From: Brevibacillus panacihumi W25 | GTDB lineage: Bacteria > Bacillota > Bacilli > Brevibacillales > Brevibacillaceae | DNA: 64,000 nucleotides | NCBI RefSeq assembly: GCF_000503775.1 | Contig: NZ_KI629786.1 | Location: 727,501 to 791,500 of the forward strand | Direction of reading: 5' to 3' | In this document: piece after piece, positions 63,495 through 64,000 of the stretch | Position numbering within the stretch: position 1 is the first letter of the stretch | How the letters are laid out: each line of letters begins with the position of its first letter | Program-made: the position numbers and the translations under genes | Notes under the pieces: generated by a model | Database searches by the model: none | The model's input: only the letters and a program-made list of their open reading frames with translations | Told to the model about the DNA's origin: nothing

Positions 63495-63581
63495 CTGCAG
63501 TGTACAGCTATAGGTATTCGGGTTTTCGATGAGAGGGAGAGCCCCTCGATCGAGGCCCTACCTAAGCCGTGTATACTGCAG
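63495..63581. promoter_or_regulatory. 87-bp structured element upstream of the MFS leader terminator
   Basis: CTGCAGT (63495-63501) pairs with ACTGCAG (63575-63581). Inside, GTACA pairs with TGTAT, TAGGTA with TACCTA (63559-63564), CGAT with ATCG, and GAGGG with CCCTC. Together with the leader terminator it looks like an RNA sensor or attenuator on the minus strand. I could not match it to a known riboswitch. Confidence 0.5.
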
Positions 63582-63796
63582 TGATCACCATAAGAACAAC
63601 GCTCCTGTCTTTAAAAATTTTTATACAGTCAACTCTTGTTGATTAGAATACTCCACAAATAGGAAAATATGCAAGAAAAATTTTTTATTACTGGATACTC
63701 AGATTGCATGCACAAAGTCTTTCGATTGAAAAATGCGCGTCTATTCAGTAAAATATTTTTTAATAATCACAAATCAGGAACGTGGAGGGTGATCGT

Positions 63797-64000
63797 ATGT
63801 TGGACCCGCGTATTGTCAAGCTTGCGGAGAATTTGCTGAGCCATTCGGTACGTCTGCAGGAAAAGGAAAGCTTGTTGATTGAGGTGCGAGGAGAGGGGCA
63901 CGCCTTGGCAAAAGAGCTGGTGAAACAGGCCTACGCCAAGGGGGCTTACCCGTTCGTCCGGATCCTGGATCCGAGCATCCAAAGGGAACTGATGATGGGC
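63797..64000 (+). CDS. M29-family aminopeptidase, 5' end (partial)
   Basis: 68 codons in the window: LDPRIVKLAENLLSHSVRLQ, then LLIEVRGEGHALAKELVKQA, matching the N-terminal domain of M29 (AmpS/PepS) metallo-aminopeptidases. GGAGGGTGATC precedes the ATG. The metal-binding C-terminal part lies beyond the window. Confidence 0.85.
   Translation, partial: MLDPRIVKLAENLLSHSVRLQEKESLLIEVRGEGHALAKELVKQAYAKGAYPFVRILDPSIQRELMMG

Overview
The window looks like a chromosomal segment of a Brevibacillus-type member of the Bacillota (Paenibacillaceae). Shine-Dalgarno sequences are strong, TTG and GTG starts are frequent, there are sporulation and S-layer-type proteins, a SAM-I (S-box) riboswitch, bacillithiol genes (yojF-bshB2), RocB, and a PTS with HPr carrying both His15 and Ser46. 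Most genes are moderately GC-rich; a short AT-rich patch near 60-61.6 kb stands out. The genus assignment is inference from gene content, not from a search.

Layout. 1-3.3 kb: end of a mannitol PTS operon (mtlF end, mtlD, ptsI, ptsH). 3.3-5.4 kb: a YeiH-type exporter and a divergent LysR regulator. 5.4-17.1 kb: a compact ethanolamine-utilisation (eut) bacterial microcompartment operon in the order eutL, a BMC-H protein, eutE, eutM, pduL, a flavoprotein-like gene, eutN, eutS, eutP, eutW, eutV, eutA, eutB, eutC. RNA hairpins precede eutL, eutW and eutA. Ethanolamine ammonia-lyase (EutBC) makes acetaldehyde, EutE makes acetyl-CoA and PduL makes acetyl-phosphate inside a shell of EutL/M/N/S. EutW-EutV is the sensor kinase/ANTAR antiterminator pair. 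17.1-17.8 kb holds no gene but two different palindromic elements of about 200 bp. 17.8-23.4 kb: cardiolipin synthase, RocB-like peptidase, a DUF3298 protein and a chemoreceptor.

23.4-29.8 kb is the most interesting block. A SAM-I riboswitch with an overlapping terminator precedes a nucleoside-type ABC transporter (BMP lipoprotein, ATPase, two permeases), a sulfite-oxidase-like molybdenum protein and a nucleoside phosphorylase. The arrangement suggests SAM-repressed salvage of a sulfur-containing nucleoside such as methylthioadenosine. 29.8-32.4 kb: DinB protein, WYL regulator, bshB2, yojF. 32.4-37.8 kb: a ugp-type glycerol-3-phosphate/glycerophosphodiester uptake operon (ugpCAEB and a phosphodiesterase) behind a clear Pho-box array.

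37.8-46.8 kb: an MBL-fold hydrolase with an odd 5' end, a SET-domain protein, GlnRS, two small proteins and a LysR regulator, a YhcN-type spore lipoprotein, and a two-gene gluconate-dehydrogenase-like GMC oxidoreductase. 46.8-48.8 kb: an IS1182-like element inserted exactly in the loop of a bidirectional terminator, with a target duplication. It carries a second copy of the 199-bp palindrome seen after eutC. 48.8-59.4 kb: an E. coli-type chorismate synthase with a divergent LysR gene, a stalk-domain protein, ung, a thiamine pyrophosphokinase, a GNAT protein, an Fpg-type glycosylase, a YpsC/RlmL-type methyltransferase, a large SLH/DUF4855 surface protein and a DoxX protein. 59.5-61.6 kb: a decayed 3' copy of the SLH/DUF4855 gene, then an AT-rich patch with two unrecognised exported or membrane-anchored proteins. 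61.7-64 kb: a zinc-ribbon protein, an MFS transporter with an attenuator-like leader, and the start of an M29 aminopeptidase. I saw no rRNA, tRNA or CRISPR.
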